A stretch of DNA of 64,000 nt from Algoriphagus sp. NG3 (GCF_034119865.1 NZ_CP139421.1:3286001-3350000); one strand, 5' to 3'; counted from the first letter of the stretch, positions 1 through 10,678 are shown. The notes: generated from the sequence alone by a model not told the origin. Numbers and translations are program-made.

Positions 1-1240
1 CCTGCCGGAAAATATCGGCCATCAAGGTAAACTCAGTGGTAAGGTTCAGACCATCGCTGTGTGGAACACTGGATATCGAGGAATTCCCGTCATACCTGTT
101 CCCTTTTTCATTAAAACCATTGACATGGCTGATCAGGTTGTTGGTTCCATGGTTTTGGCCATGGGAATCCCTGAGAGCACCCGAAGAATTGGTGTTCATC
201 TCGTAAAAGGCAACCAATCCTTGCAGTAATCCTGTTCCAGTTTCTGGCTTAGATGAAACATTTTCTTCCTTAACGACATTAATGGTAACAGGAGCCGACT
301 CAACGAATGCTCCATTGTCGTAGAATGCTCTTGCTTTAATACTATATTGGCCAAGAGGGGCGTTCTTCCAGGTGTAATTGATAGTACCTGCATCCAACGT
401 GGTAATCAGTTTCGTTCCATGGAAAAGCTCAACTTTTTCGATTTTACTGACATTGTTCTCTGACTCAATTTCAATTTGAATATCACTCAATGCATCAAAT
501 TGGGAATTTTGAACTGGTGAAATTATCCGGATTTCTGAAGCCTCCTGTAGGTCTCCAAAATCAGGATAAGTGATTTTTGAGGTGATAAGTCTTGCGATTT
601 CATCCTTTGAAAGCTGTCTGTTCCAGATCCCCACATTATCCAAGACACCCTCAAACCTTCTGCGGTTTGCCGCATTCTTTTTTAATGAAGCTGTACCTAT
701 TGTCAATTCCTGGTTTGATTTGGCAATTGTTCCTGAAATCTTAGCAGATTTTTCAGGCACGGTACTATCAAAATACAAACTATACCCTTCACCTGATTTG
801 TACGTAGCAATTACCCTCAACCATTTTCCAAAGGGAACTGTCTGGGTAGAAACCCAATCCTTGAGGCCAGAAGTATTTGTCCTGATTCTTATTTTATTAT
901 CCTTTGTAACCGAGATTGAGTATGCCTGATTCTGAGGCCAAGCAGCTGAAAATGTTTTACCTATAATGATACTGGCACCCTCCTGGCCATCTCCCTGCCT
1001 GAAAATATCGGCCATCAAGGTAAACTCAGTGGTAAGGTTCAGACCATCGCTGTGTGGAACACTGGATATCGAGGAATTCCCGTCATACCTGTTCCCTTTT
1101 TCATTAAAACCATTGACATGGCTGATCAGTTTGTTGGTTCCATGGTTTTGGCCATGGGAATCCCTGAGAGCACCCGAAGAATTGGTGTTCATCTCGTAAA
1201 AGGCAACTAATCCTTGCAGTAATCCTGCTCCCACATCTAT
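1..1240. repeat. 993-bp tandem module repeat (LamG plus Ig) inside the first gene
   Basis: Bases 1-240 match bases 994-1233 at an offset of 993 bp (331 codons, in frame) with only scattered differences. The repeated unit encodes one LamG domain followed by one Ig-like domain. Only the first part of the second copy lies in the window, so the copy number is unknown. Confidence 0.9.
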
Positions 1241-2572
1241 TTCGGGTTCCGTATTAACTATATCACCGACTTTGATATTTACTGCCGCTGAAACGGTTGA
1301 ACTTCCTTTACTATCAGTTGCTTTTGCAGTCAAAGAGATGTTTCCTGCTGGAAGATTTGTCCAGACGAAGCTGAACGGGGAAGTGGTTTCAGTTCCCAAC
1401 AAAGTGTTTCCATTGTAAAAATCGACTTTAGCAACCGAGTTACTGAAGTCAGAAGGATCAACTGTTATGGAGATGTTGTCACCCTGTTTAAACTGATCAT
1501 TAGCTTTCGGTGAAGTAATGTTTACCCTTGGGGCAATGTTAGGTTTTTCCTCTGGAGCACCTGAGATTGGAGTATATAATTTGTGCGAAGCAGGATGGAG
1601 TTGAAGTCCTCTAGAAACAGAAGTGTTTTCAGCCAGAAATTCATTGCTATACTGCCAATAATGTATGTCGTCCATCCACATGAACTGGTTTTTATCGGGA
1701 GCAAATCTTGCATCTGCTCCGCCCATAAATGTATGTAGGGCCAATCCTCTGATTGTTTGGGGACTTGCAGATGTCCTCATTTCAATATTCTGTACTGACG
1801 CAACCAAAACCCCATCCAACCAAACTTGCATGATCCCGTTAGATTTTCCTATTTGATTGGCAACCACACGGACCGTCAACTCCTGCCATTGCCCTTTTTT
1901 CAATTGTCCAAAAGAGCCGGCTCCCATACCATCCCCATACTTACCAGGCATTTTATGGTGGTAAACATATACACCAAGTTTACCATCTTTCTTTTGCACT
2001 AATCTTAAGCTTGAGCCTTTATTACGTATGTTAGGGCCATCTCCTCCACTAGCAACAGTTTGGACAGTTCCGAATGAGACTCCAGGAAGCTTATTTCCTA
2101 GCCCCCAATCAAAATCATCTTGGTATTTAATTCTAAACGTCCAATAGATTTCAGTTATATCATCAGGAGTATCCCTAAAATCCACCCATTGATTTAATCC
2201 CCCTCCTTTACCCCAGGTGCCTTTAGGATAATAGTTTGCCAAAACTTTCTTTCCATCGACAGATCTTATTTGGGTTGTATTAGGTAATTGTAAATTTCCG
2301 CTTTTCCAATCTGATTTGAACTGGAAATAAGTATAATAACCAATTGGATGATCATCAAAATCTACTTTTCTCCTGATAATGAAATCTTTGGGGTCTGAAG
2401 CGGTGGTTTTATTTCTTTCATCTAATTCGTCACCTATCGAGTCAGGAAAATTGGCACTAATAATGTTTACATTATTAGAATTGGATAAAACGGGAGAATT
2501 AGCTAAACAATTATATCCAAATATTAATCCTGAAAATAGATATAATAATACGATGGTATTTTTTTTTTGCAT
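1..2572 (-). CDS. Secreted polysaccharide-lyase-14-like protein with Ig and LamG modules (3' end outside window)
   Basis: The reading frame is open from an ATG at 2572 to the window edge, so the C-terminus is missing. It begins with a signal peptide (MQKKNTIVLLYLF...), then a domain at about residues 55-315 that is nearly the same as the N-terminal domain of the next gene. Its traits (KLPGVSFG, GSSLRL, YVYHHKM, LHTFMGGAD, FMWMDDIHYW) match the beta-jelly-roll polysaccharide lyase 14 type domain, which acts on uronate-rich polysaccharides. Next come one bacterial Ig-like module (about 345-430), a LamG/concanavalin-like module (starting GLLQGLVAFYEMNTNSSG, about 440-640), a second Ig-like module and the start of a second LamG copy. 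LamG and Ig modules usually bind glycans or space domains. T9SS export is inferred from the paralogue, because this gene's own tail is not visible. The lyase assignment rests on motif memory; the exact substrate is unknown. Confidence 0.82.
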   Translation of the reverse strand, partial: MQKKNTIVLLYLFSGLIFGYNCLANSPVLSNSNNVNIISANFPDSIGDELDERNKTTASDPKDFIIRRKVDFDDHPIGYYTYFQFKSDWKSGNLQLPNTTQIRSVDGKKVLANYYPKGTWGKGGGLNQWVDFRDTPDDITEIYWTFRIKYQDDFDWGLGNKLPGVSFGTVQTVASGGDGPNIRNKGSSLRLVQKKDGKLGVYVYHHKMPGKYGDGMGAGSFGQLKKGQWQELTVRVVANQIGKSNGIMQVWLDGVLVASVQNIEMRTSASPQTIRGLALHTFMGGADARFAPDKNQFMWMDDIHYWQYSNEFLAENTSVSRGLQLHPASHKLYTPISGAPEEKPNIAPRVNITSPKANDQFKQGDNISITVDPSDFSNSVAKVDFYNGNTLLGTETTSPFSFVWTNLPAGNISLTAKATDSKGSSTVSAAVNIKVGDIVNTEPEIDVGAGLLQGLVAFYEMNTNSSGALRDSHGQNHGTNKLISHVNGFNEKGNRYDGNSSISSVPHSDGLNLTTEFTLMADIFRQGDGQEGASIIIGKTFSAAWPQNQAYSISVTKDNKIRIRTNTSGLKDWVSTQTVPFGKWLRVIATYKSGEGYSLYFDSTVPEKSAKISGTIAKSNQELTIGTASLKKNAANRRRFEGVLDNVGIWNRQLSKDEIARLITSKITYPDFGDLQEASEIRIISPVQNSQFDALSDIQIEIESENNVSKIEKVELFHGTKLITTLDAGTINYTWKNAPLGQYSIKARAFYDNGAFVESAPVTINVVKEENVSSKPETGTGLLQGLVAFYEMNTNSSGALRDSHGQNHGTNNLISHVNGFNEKGNRYDGNSSISSVPHSDGLNLTTEFTLMADIFRQ

Positions 2573-3380
2573 ATAATTTCATTTTAGGCCTAATATTTTA
2601 GACCCAACAGGTTGGTGGATGGCATTCTTAATAGTACAGAAAATAGGCAAAACTTGGGTGTATTTCAGATTACAATGTAACTAAAATAGTGTTATTTAAA
2701 TCTAATTATCTGTTTTTCAAACAAAAGAAAATACATTCTCTTTGCGCTCATTTTCAATCATCATGCCGAAATTAGTCCAGTCTGAAATGGTAAAAGCAAA
2801 AGAACAACTCGTCTGAATAACTATATTTTTATAAATTTTCTGCTAGTTAAAAAATTAGGATAATTACCCAACTCTATTATACAAACTAGTGATCTAAAAC
2901 AACTGTCAAATCGACCGACAAGCTGAACCCTTGGGTTTTTATGTGGTATTCAATGTGAATCACTGCAGTTAAGGAAATTGTTTTGATATCATATTCCCAG
3001 CTTCATTTAGATTTTCGGAGAAAACAGTAAAAAAAATCCGCAGTCGGATGAGATGCAACCCCAAAATCAGGCAACATATCCCATATACCCACAAACTGTT
3101 GACTCACTTTGTGGATTTCAACCACAATCTCATCTGAAGTGATTATTTTTCTTTTCAAATGAAATGCAGTCGCATTGACTGTATAAAAAACATATTTACT
3201 GTATCCTACTTCAATTGAATCATTCTTGAGATCCACTTATAAAATAAGATTAGTTCCACCTTCAGTCAATGCGCCATTACTTAAGAAATAAGTTTAATCG
3301 TAAGCACCAAACCCCTTCCTAAACAAAGATTTTCCCAGCTGTACTTAGCATTACATTGTAGCAGCATTTGGTGTAAACGA
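2573..3380. other. AT-rich intergenic stretch, no confident gene
   Basis: This lies between the two paralogous lyase-like genes. The only sizeable frame is a 77-codon minus-strand ORF at 3003-3236 (MDLKNDSIEVGYSKYVFYTV...). It has no recognisable domain, signal peptide or clear ribosome binding site, and may be chance or a decayed gene. No tRNA, terminator or clear promoter was seen. Confidence 0.4.
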
Positions 3381-6300
3381 TTATTTTTTAATAAACCGTT
3401 TACCAGAAAATTCATTTCCATTTGCTGTTAGTTGTAACACATAGACCCCATTTATCAAATCAGAGACGTCAATAGTTACTGTAGATTGTTCTGGTCTTAC
3501 GTTGAAGGTTTTTTCTACTCTGCCATTCATTGATACCACTCTAAATTCAAAATCATAGATTCCATCCAAATTTGAGAAAATGATATTAAGGTGCTCAGTA
3601 GTTGGGTTTGGGCCGATTACATAGTCCAACTGCGGATTTGCAATATCCTTAGCTACACTAAAAAGGACTGGTTCCGAGTAATAAGATTTTCCCCTGGCAT
3701 CAGTTGCCCGGGCAACTATCCGGTGATTTCCTTCTGGAATATTTTTCCACTGGAAACCGTAAGGATTCTCCTTCGCCTGTCCTAACTTTTTACTTTCTAA
3801 TATGTACTCTACGATTTTTACCTCATTCTCAAATTCAACAAGTTCTACATTGAGATCTATATTTTCTCCTGACTGAAGCTCAGTGCTGATATCGGGAACA
3901 ACTAATTTTACGATCGCCTGTTTCTTTTTCAAAACCTTTATTGGAATTGGGCTTGATAGTTTTTTGGTTCCGCCGGTAAAAATCAGATGTGCTACCAACG
4001 TGTGATCACCTTCTTCTGCATTATCCCACAAATAATCGTATGGCGCAGTAGTCGAACTGCCTATCTTTTTATTTCCCGTGAAGTAATCTACCCTATTAAT
4101 AGGATTGCCGGTCTCCGGAATTTCCACCTTGATGGCAATACTTTCTCCTGTCACGAATTCAGCATCCTTAATAGGATCTGTGATTTGGAAGATTGTTTGG
4201 GCTTTTTCCTTAATAGTTATAGCTATAGGTTCCGATACTTTAAATTTATTAGAATCTTCCCCAATTGCTTTTGCTGTTATGATGTGTTTACCCGAAGTAG
4301 GATTTTGCCACTTGATGTCAAATGGACTTGTTGAAGAAGATCCGATAAGCTTATTTCCACTGTAATATTCCACCTTTTTAACTGTTTCTTCTGAACCCTG
4401 GAACATGACCATCAAGTCCACATTTGCCTCCGGATCAAATTCTTGATTATTGAAAAGGCTAATTATAATCACTTCCGGAATAACCAATTCGACAGGAATC
4501 CCTTCAGACTCCTTCTCCCTAACAGTGATGTTGACCACAGCTGAAGCAGTAACAGCCCCTTTGTTGTCAGTGGCCTTCGCTGTCAATGAGAAACTTCCAA
4601 CAGGTAGATCAGCCCAATTGAAGCTGTAAGGGGAAGAGATATCAGTTCCCAGCAGGGTCGTCCCCTGGTAGAAATCCACTTTGGTGACCGTCCCGTCAGA
4701 ATCCGATGCGTCTGCTGCGATGCTGATGTTGTCGCCCTCGGTGAACTGGGCATTTGCTGCAGGGCCCGTGATGCTTACTTTCGGTGCCACATTCGCTTTT
4801 TCAACGACATTGATGTTGACCGCTGACGACACGGTCACGGCACCTTTGTTGTCCGTTGCCTTTGCGGTCAGCGAGAAGCTTCCGACAGGAAGGTCCTCCC
4901 AATTAAAGCTGTACGGGGAAGAGGTATCAGTCCCCAACATAGTGCTTCCATTATAGAAATCCACTCTGGTGACCGTCCCGTCAGAATCCGATGCGTCTGC
5001 TGTGATGCTGATGTTGTCACCCTGGATAAACTGTTCGCCAGACTTCGGTGAGGTAATGCTTACACTCGGTGCCACATTCGCTTTTCCAACGACATTGATG
5101 TTGACCACAGAAGAAACAGCAGTGGTTCCTTTGTTGTCCGTTGCCTTTGCGGTCAGCGAGAAGCTTCCGACAGGAAGGTCCGCCCAATTAAAGCTGTACG
5201 GGGAAGAGGTGTCAGTCCCCAACAAAGTGCTTCCATTATAGAAATCCACTCTGGTGACCGTCCCATCTGAGTCAGCTGCATCTGCAGTGATGGAGATGTT
5301 GTCACCTTGGATAAACTGGGCGTTTGCGTTTGGAGCGGTGATGCTTACACTCGGTGCCACATTCGCTTTTTCAACGACATTGATGTTGACCACAGAAGAA
5401 ACAGCAGTGGTTCCTTTGTTGTCCGTTGCCTTTGCGGTCAGCGAGAAGCTTCCGACAGGAAGGTCCGCCCAATTAAAGCTGTACGGGGAAGAGGTGTCAG
5501 TCCCCAACAAAGTGCTTCCAGTATAGAAATCCACTTTGGTGACCGTCCCGTCAGGATCCGATGCCTCCGCCGTGATGCTGATGTTGTCGCCCTGGATAAA
5601 CTGGGTGTTTGCGTTTGGAGCGGTGATGCTTACACTCGGTGCCACATTCGCTTTTTCAGCGACATTGATGTTGACCACAGAAGAAACAGCAGTGGTTCCT
5701 TTGTTGTCAGTGGCCTTCGCTGTCAATGAGAAACTTCCAACAGGTAGATCATCCCAATTGAAGCTGTAAGGGGAAGAGGTATCAGTCCCCAACAAAGTGC
5801 TTCCATTATAGAAATCCACTCTGGTGACCGTCCCGTCAGGATCCGATGCCTCCGCCGTGATGCTGATATTGTCGCCCTCGGTGAACTGGGTGTTTGTGTT
5901 TGGAGCGGTGACGCTTACAATCGGTGCCACATTCGCTTTTTCAACGACATTGATGTTGACCACAGAAGAAACAGCAGTGGTTCCTTTGTTGTCCGTTGCC
6001 TTTGCGGTCAGCGAGAAGCTTCCGACAGGAAGGTTTGCCCAATTGAAGCTGTACGGGGAAGAGGTATCAGTTCCCAGCAGGGTCGTCCCCTGGTAGAAAT
6101 CCACTCTGGTGACCGTCCCGTCTGAGTCAGCTGCATCTGCAGTGATGGAGATGTTGTCACCTTGGATGAACTGGGCATTTGCTGCAGGCCCCGTGATACT
6201 TACTTTCGGCGAGATGTTCGCCTTTTCAACGACGTGGATATTGGCCACTGACGATACGGTCACGGCACCCTTGTTGTCCGTTGCCTTTGCGGTCAGCGAG

Positions 6301-8108
6301 AAGCTTCCGACAGGAAGGTCCGCCCAATTGAAGCTGTAAGGGGAAGAGGTGTCAGTCCCCAACAAAGTGCTTCCATTATAGAAATCCACTTTGGTGACCG
6401 TCCCGTCAGGATCCGATGCCTCCGCCGTGATGCTGATGTTGTCGCCCTGGATAAACTGGGTGTTTGCGTTTGGAGCGGTGATGCTTACACTCGGTGCCAC
6501 ATTCGCTTTTTCAGCGACATTGATGTTGACCACAGAAGAAACAGCAGTGGTTCCTTTGTTGTCAGTGGCCTTCGCTGTCAATGAGAAACTTCCAACAGGT
6601 AGATCATCCCAATTGAAGCTGTAAGGGGAAGAGGTATCAGTTCCCAGCAGGGTCGTCCCCTGGTAGAAATCCACTCTGGTGACCGTCCCGTCTGAGTCAG
6701 CTGCATCTGCAGTGATGGAGATGTTGTCACCTTGGATAAACTGGGCGTTTATGTTTGGAGCGGTGATGCTTACACTCGGTGCCACATTCGCCCTTTCAGC
6801 AACCGTGATGTTTACCGCCCCTGAGACAGTAACAGCCCCTTTGTTGTCAGTGGCCTTTGCTGTCAGCGAGAAGCTTCCGACAGGAAGGTCCGCCCAATTA
6901 AAGCTGTATGGGGAAGAGATGTCAGTCCCCAACAAAGTGCTTCCATTATAGAAATCCACTTTGGTGACCGTCCCGTCTGAGTCAGCTGCATCTGCAGTGA
7001 TGGAGATGTTGTCACCCTGGATGAACTGGGCATTTGCTGCAGGCCCCGTGATGCTTACTTTCGGGGACACATTAGGTTTTTCCTCTGGAGCACCTGAAAT
7101 TGGAGTATATAATTTATGGGAGGCAGAATGGAGTTGAAGTCCTCTAGAAACAGAAGTGTTTTCAGCAAGAAATTCCTCGCTATACTGCCAATAATGTATA
7201 TCGTCCATCCACATGAACTGGTTTTTATCGGGAGCAAACCTTTCATCCGCTCCCCCCATAAAAGTGTGCAAGGCCAATCCTCTGATTGTTTGGGGACTTG
7301 TAGATGTCCTCATTTCAATATTCTGTACTGACGCAACCAAAACCCCATCCAACCAAACTTGCATGATCCCGTTAGCCTTTCCTACTTGATTGGCAACTAC
7401 ACGAACCGTCAACTCCTGCCAATGCCCTTTTTTTAACTGTCCAAAAGTGCCGATCCCCATATCATCCCCATACTCACCATGCATATTATGGTGATAAACA
7501 TATAAGGACATTTTTCCTCCTTCCCTCCACATTAGCCTTAAGCTAGAACCTTTGTTCCCAATATTAGGCCCATCTCCTCCACTAGCTACAGTCTGGACAG
7601 TTCCGAATGAAACTCCAGGAAGTTTATTTGCTAGCCCCCAATCAAAGTCATCTTGGTATTTAATTCTAAACGTCCAATAGATTTCAGTTATATTATCAGG
7701 AGTATCACTAAAATCCACCCATTGATTTAACCCCCCTCCTCTTCCCCAGGTGCCTTTAGGATAATAGTTTGCCAAAACTTTCTTTCCATCGACAGATCCT
7801 ATTTGGGTAGTATTAGGCATATATAATTTTCCGCCTCTCCAATCAGATTTGAATTGGGTATCAGTATAATAACCATCTGGATGACTATCAAAATCTACTT
7901 TTCTCCTGATAACGAAATCTTTTGGGTCAGAAATGGTAGTTTTGACAATTTCTCCTAATTCGTTACCTATAGAATCAGGGGAATTAGTACTTAAAATATT
8001 AATATTACTAGAACTAAATATAGAAGCAGAATTAGCTATACAATTAAATCCAAGCATGAACCCTATAAAAAGGTATATGGATATTGTGGTGGTAAATGGT
8101 TTTTTCAT
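3381..8108 (-). CDS. Giant T9SS-exported polysaccharide-lyase-14-like protein with 12 Ig-like modules
   Basis: The start is taken at 8108 because MKKPFTTTISIYLFIGFML forms a typical signal peptide; a start seven codons upstream (8129) is possible. The mature N-terminal domain (about residues 50-320) is the same PL14-like domain as in the neighbour. It is followed by nine nearly identical Ig-like modules of about 95 residues (each with VSIT.P, QGDNISITA, DGTV, VDFY, SPYSFNW, SLTAKATDNKG) and three divergent ones (about 1265-1490). The last ~80 residues (GPNPTTEHLNIIF ... GVYVLQL ... GKRFIKK) are a type A T9SS sorting domain, so the protein should be exported and anchored at the surface or released. 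Likely role: cleavage or binding of an acidic polysaccharide. About 1575 residues, far longer than single-domain PL14 enzymes. The tandem paralogue suggests gene duplication followed by module shuffling. Confidence 0.87.
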   Translation of the reverse strand: MKKPFTTTISIYLFIGFMLGFNCIANSASIFSSSNINILSTNSPDSIGNELGEIVKTTISDPKDFVIRRKVDFDSHPDGYYTDTQFKSDWRGGKLYMPNTTQIGSVDGKKVLANYYPKGTWGRGGGLNQWVDFSDTPDNITEIYWTFRIKYQDDFDWGLANKLPGVSFGTVQTVASGGDGPNIGNKGSSLRLMWREGGKMSLYVYHHNMHGEYGDDMGIGTFGQLKKGHWQELTVRVVANQVGKANGIMQVWLDGVLVASVQNIEMRTSTSPQTIRGLALHTFMGGADERFAPDKNQFMWMDDIHYWQYSEEFLAENTSVSRGLQLHSASHKLYTPISGAPEEKPNVSPKVSITGPAANAQFIQGDNISITADAADSDGTVTKVDFYNGSTLLGTDISSPYSFNWADLPVGSFSLTAKATDNKGAVTVSGAVNITVAERANVAPSVSITAPNINAQFIQGDNISITADAADSDGTVTRVDFYQGTTLLGTDTSSPYSFNWDDLPVGSFSLTAKATDNKGTTAVSSVVNINVAEKANVAPSVSITAPNANTQFIQGDNISITAEASDPDGTVTKVDFYNGSTLLGTDTSSPYSFNWADLPVGSFSLTAKATDNKGAVTVSSVANIHVVEKANISPKVSITGPAANAQFIQGDNISITADAADSDGTVTRVDFYQGTTLLGTDTSSPYSFNWANLPVGSFSLTAKATDNKGTTAVSSVVNINVVEKANVAPIVSVTAPNTNTQFTEGDNISITAEASDPDGTVTRVDFYNGSTLLGTDTSSPYSFNWDDLPVGSFSLTAKATDNKGTTAVSSVVNINVAEKANVAPSVSITAPNANTQFIQGDNISITAEASDPDGTVTKVDFYTGSTLLGTDTSSPYSFNWADLPVGSFSLTAKATDNKGTTAVSSVVNINVVEKANVAPSVSITAPNANAQFIQGDNISITADAADSDGTVTRVDFYNGSTLLGTDTSSPYSFNWADLPVGSFSLTAKATDNKGTTAVSSVVNINVVGKANVAPSVSITSPKSGEQFIQGDNISITADASDSDGTVTRVDFYNGSTMLGTDTSSPYSFNWEDLPVGSFSLTAKATDNKGAVTVSSAVNINVVEKANVAPKVSITGPAANAQFTEGDNISIAADASDSDGTVTKVDFYQGTTLLGTDISSPYSFNWADLPVGSFSLTAKATDNKGAVTASAVVNITVREKESEGIPVELVIPEVIIISLFNNQEFDPEANVDLMVMFQGSEETVKKVEYYSGNKLIGSSSTSPFDIKWQNPTSGKHIITAKAIGEDSNKFKVSEPIAITIKEKAQTIFQITDPIKDAEFVTGESIAIKVEIPETGNPINRVDYFTGNKKIGSSTTAPYDYLWDNAEEGDHTLVAHLIFTGGTKKLSSPIPIKVLKKKQAIVKLVVPDISTELQSGENIDLNVELVEFENEVKIVEYILESKKLGQAKENPYGFQWKNIPEGNHRIVARATDARGKSYYSEPVLFSVAKDIANPQLDYVIGPNPTTEHLNIIFSNLDGIYDFEFRVVSMNGRVEKTFNVRPEQSTVTIDVSDLINGVYVLQLTANGNEFSGKRFIKK
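4515..7075. repeat. Nine tandem 285-bp repeats encoding Ig-like modules
   Basis: The period is 285 bp (95 codons), seen from the recurring phrase ATCCACTYTGGTGACCGTCC at about 4676, 4961, 5246, 5531, 5816 and so on. Neighbouring copies are nearly identical at DNA level, including synonymous positions, while three further modules downstream in the protein (3660-4515) are divergent. This implies recent expansion or ongoing gene conversion. The frame is kept throughout. Confidence 0.95.
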
Positions 8109-9121
8109 AAGAAGAACTTTAGTAACCATTTTTTTGCAACAAAAACACAGAAAAAACTATTTTGTTTTTTGCAATAATATTTTCTGTTTTTAAAATCAGC
8201 AAAATGTTATTTTGTTATTTTTTATATTTCATCCAATAAATGTTATTTATTTTTATTTGCAAAATGAGGGATATTTAAAGAAGATTTAGTGAAAAAGCAG
8301 AAAAATGAGCTCAATCCATTCAGCATATTGATAAGTGAATTTTGAATTAGATTTTATGCAAATCACCCAAAATTGGGGTAGAAAAAAATTTTGAAAAAAT
8401 TTTGAAATTTTATCGATAACAGAAAAATTCTATAAATATTAAAAAGTTACAATTGTCCAGATTCTTACAAATTACTCTTGATTTAGTTCTTGGAAGTCAA
8501 AATCGACAGGTTCAAATAGGAATATTTCCTGAGCCCGAGCACAATTTTATTGGCTATTTGTCCAGATCCCGTAGATAGAGCTATTGTTCAAAACAATCAT
8601 TTCACAGTATGGGATGAGAAACAACATGAAGAGTGTACTCATGGGACTCTAAAACAAAAACTGTTCGAAAAACAACCCAGAACCATGCATGATGAACTTA
8701 AAAACAAGTATTAGGTAGAACATTAAGCAGCCTTGCTCTATAGACAAAATAGAACCAAACTATTTAGTTGTATTTTAAAACCGGACTTTAGTACTTTTTT
8801 ACGCTGGTATGGGCTATCTTTTTACCCTTATTTTTATTATCTATAATCTGTGGCTCATAATAAATCACCCTCACCTTTTGTAACTTGAGACTAATTTCTT
8901 CTATGAAAATCATCGTCTCTTTTTATTTAGCCCGATTTAAAGGGAGGTTCCAATCTCTATCTGCCCAAAAAACTTCATCAAAATCTATCCAGGAATAGGC
9001 CTGTTTGATTGCCTGGCACCGAATTATAAACTAGTTTATTATAAAACACATAAATGGGCTGATGTCCCTCAGACCATGAAAGAACAACCTATTTCAAACC
9101 TGTCCCATTTTAAAAAACCAC
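8109..9121. other. 1-kb intergenic stretch with possible decayed coding sequence
   Basis: The part next to 8109 is very AT-rich and should hold the promoter of the minus-strand lyase-like gene. At about 8520-8714 the plus strand has a stop-free frame without a start codon (reading ...DPVDRAIVQNNHFTVWDEKQ..., ending at TAG 8712) that could be a remnant of a lost gene; it was not recognised. No RNA gene seen. Confidence 0.3.
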
Positions 9122-10621
9122 ATGAACCAGCGGAACCTATATCTTACTGGATTCATCCTACTCAAGCTCGTTCTTCAATACCTGTTGATTGATCCGGGTT
9201 ATGATCTTCATCGGGATGAATACCTTCACCTTGATCAAGCACACCATCTCGCTTGGGGATATATCTCAGTTCCACCTGTTACTTCCTGGTTTTCTTACCT
9301 GATATACTTGCTCGGCAATACTGAATTTTGGGCCAAGTTCTTTCCTGCCCTTTTTGGAGCGTTGACAATAGTATTGGTTTGGAAAGCAATAGAAAGATTA
9401 GGCGGGAATATATATGCTCAATCCTTGGCGGCAATCTGTCTGATCTTTTCAGCATTGGCCAGGCTGAATATCCTATTCCAGCCCAATTCCTTTGATATTC
9501 TGGCGTGGACTTTTGTATTCTTCTGCTTGCTGTGTCATATCCAGACCGACAAGAACAAATGGTTATACTGGCTTGGAATCGGAATAGGTTTTGGCTTTCT
9601 GAATAAATACAACATCGCATTTCAGGTACTGGGATTATTGCCTGCCTTGTGGATATCCAAGCGTAAGGTTTTCAAAAAACCTCATTTCTACGGTGCTTTT
9701 ATAGTTGCCTTTGTAATCGCCTTACCAAACCTAATTTGGCAATGGCAAAACGATTTACCGGTGATTTGGCACATGCGAATGCTCAGCCAATATCAATTAG
9801 TCAATGTGGATCGCCTAGACTTCTTGACAGAGCAGTTTTTTTTCTTTTTCGGATCGGGTTTCGTATTGATCCTTGGGCTGATTTCTTATTTCACCTATCT
9901 TCCATTTCGCAAATACCAGCCTTTCTTTTGGTCAACAGTTTTTACCTTGTCCATCTTCACCTATTTTCGGGCCAAGGGTTATTATGCCATTGGCCTATAC
10001 CCTATTCACTTTGCATTTGGAGCGATATACATTTCTCGTTTATTGCAAAAAAGCTGGGGCAAGCACCTGAAACCCATCGCAATGCTGATTCCTATTGGAC
10101 TATTTATACTATCTGCCCCGATGACTTATCCTATCGGAGACCCAACATATCTCAAGGAAGTGAAATCCCAACATCCTAATCTGATGGAAAACCGTTGGGA
10201 AGATGGAGAAAGCCATGACTTACCACAGGATTTTGCTGATATGTTAGGTTGGAAAGAACTGGCTGCAAAAGTTGACCTAGCTTATTCAAAAGCACCTCAG
10301 GGGGAATATACTATAATCATTTGCGACAACTACGGACAAGCTGGTGCGATTAACTTTTACACCAAAACTAAAGGCTTACAGGCAGTAACAATGAACGCCG
10401 ATTATGTCAACTGGATAGATTTAAGCCAGGAAATCAAAAACGTGATTCTGATAAGAGAAGCCGAAGATATAGTCAGTGAGCGGGAAATTTCCCTTTTCGA
10501 AAAATCGGAAAAAATAGGAACCATCACTGACCCAGATGCTAGGGAATTTGGCACTTCCATACATTTACTTATAGGAGCCAAAACAGACATAAATGCGATT
10601 TTGACAAGTGAGATAGGTTAA
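9122..10621 (+). CDS. GT39-family membrane glycosyltransferase (ArnT/PMT-like)
   Basis: A 499-residue multi-spanning membrane protein. The first periplasmic loop after helix 1 carries the acidic HRDEYLHLDQAHHLAWGY segment (residues 30-47) followed by ISVPPVTSW, the usual arrangement in GT39 / dolichyl- or undecaprenyl-phosphate-sugar transferases of the ArnT type, where an Asp/Glu of this loop is catalytic. About ten hydrophobic helices follow to residue ~340, then a soluble C-terminal part. It probably transfers a sugar from a polyprenyl-phosphate donor to lipid or protein on the periplasmic face. The acceptor cannot be told. It stands alone: the next gene on the same strand begins 57 bp later and is unrelated. 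Confidence 0.82.
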   Translation: MNQRNLYLTGFILLKLVLQYLLIDPGYDLHRDEYLHLDQAHHLAWGYISVPPVTSWFSYLIYLLGNTEFWAKFFPALFGALTIVLVWKAIERLGGNIYAQSLAAICLIFSALARLNILFQPNSFDILAWTFVFFCLLCHIQTDKNKWLYWLGIGIGFGFLNKYNIAFQVLGLLPALWISKRKVFKKPHFYGAFIVAFVIALPNLIWQWQNDLPVIWHMRMLSQYQLVNVDRLDFLTEQFFFFFGSGFVLILGLISYFTYLPFRKYQPFFWSTVFTLSIFTYFRAKGYYAIGLYPIHFAFGAIYISRLLQKSWGKHLKPIAMLIPIGLFILSAPMTYPIGDPTYLKEVKSQHPNLMENRWEDGESHDLPQDFADMLGWKELAAKVDLAYSKAPQGEYTIIICDNYGQAGAINFYTKTKGLQAVTMNADYVNWIDLSQEIKNVILIREAEDIVSEREISLFEKSEKIGTITDPDAREFGTSIHLLIGAKTDINAILTSEIG

Positions 10622-10678
10622 CTAAAGTATCGTACTTGATCAAGGTAACGTCATCTGAATGAAACAAAATTCAAGATC

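Noticed and set aside
4681..6951. Series of plus-strand 76-140 codon frames opposite the Ig repeats
   Set aside because: They recur every 285 bp and only mirror the codon pattern of the minus-strand gene; no start signals or domains.
4515..7075. Regular repeats as a CRISPR array
   Set aside because: Unit is 285 bp, fully coding and in frame, with no short repeat-spacer pattern and no cas genes.
9736..10179. 147-codon frame inside the GT39 gene
   Set aside because: Shadow frame within a clear membrane glycosyltransferase.
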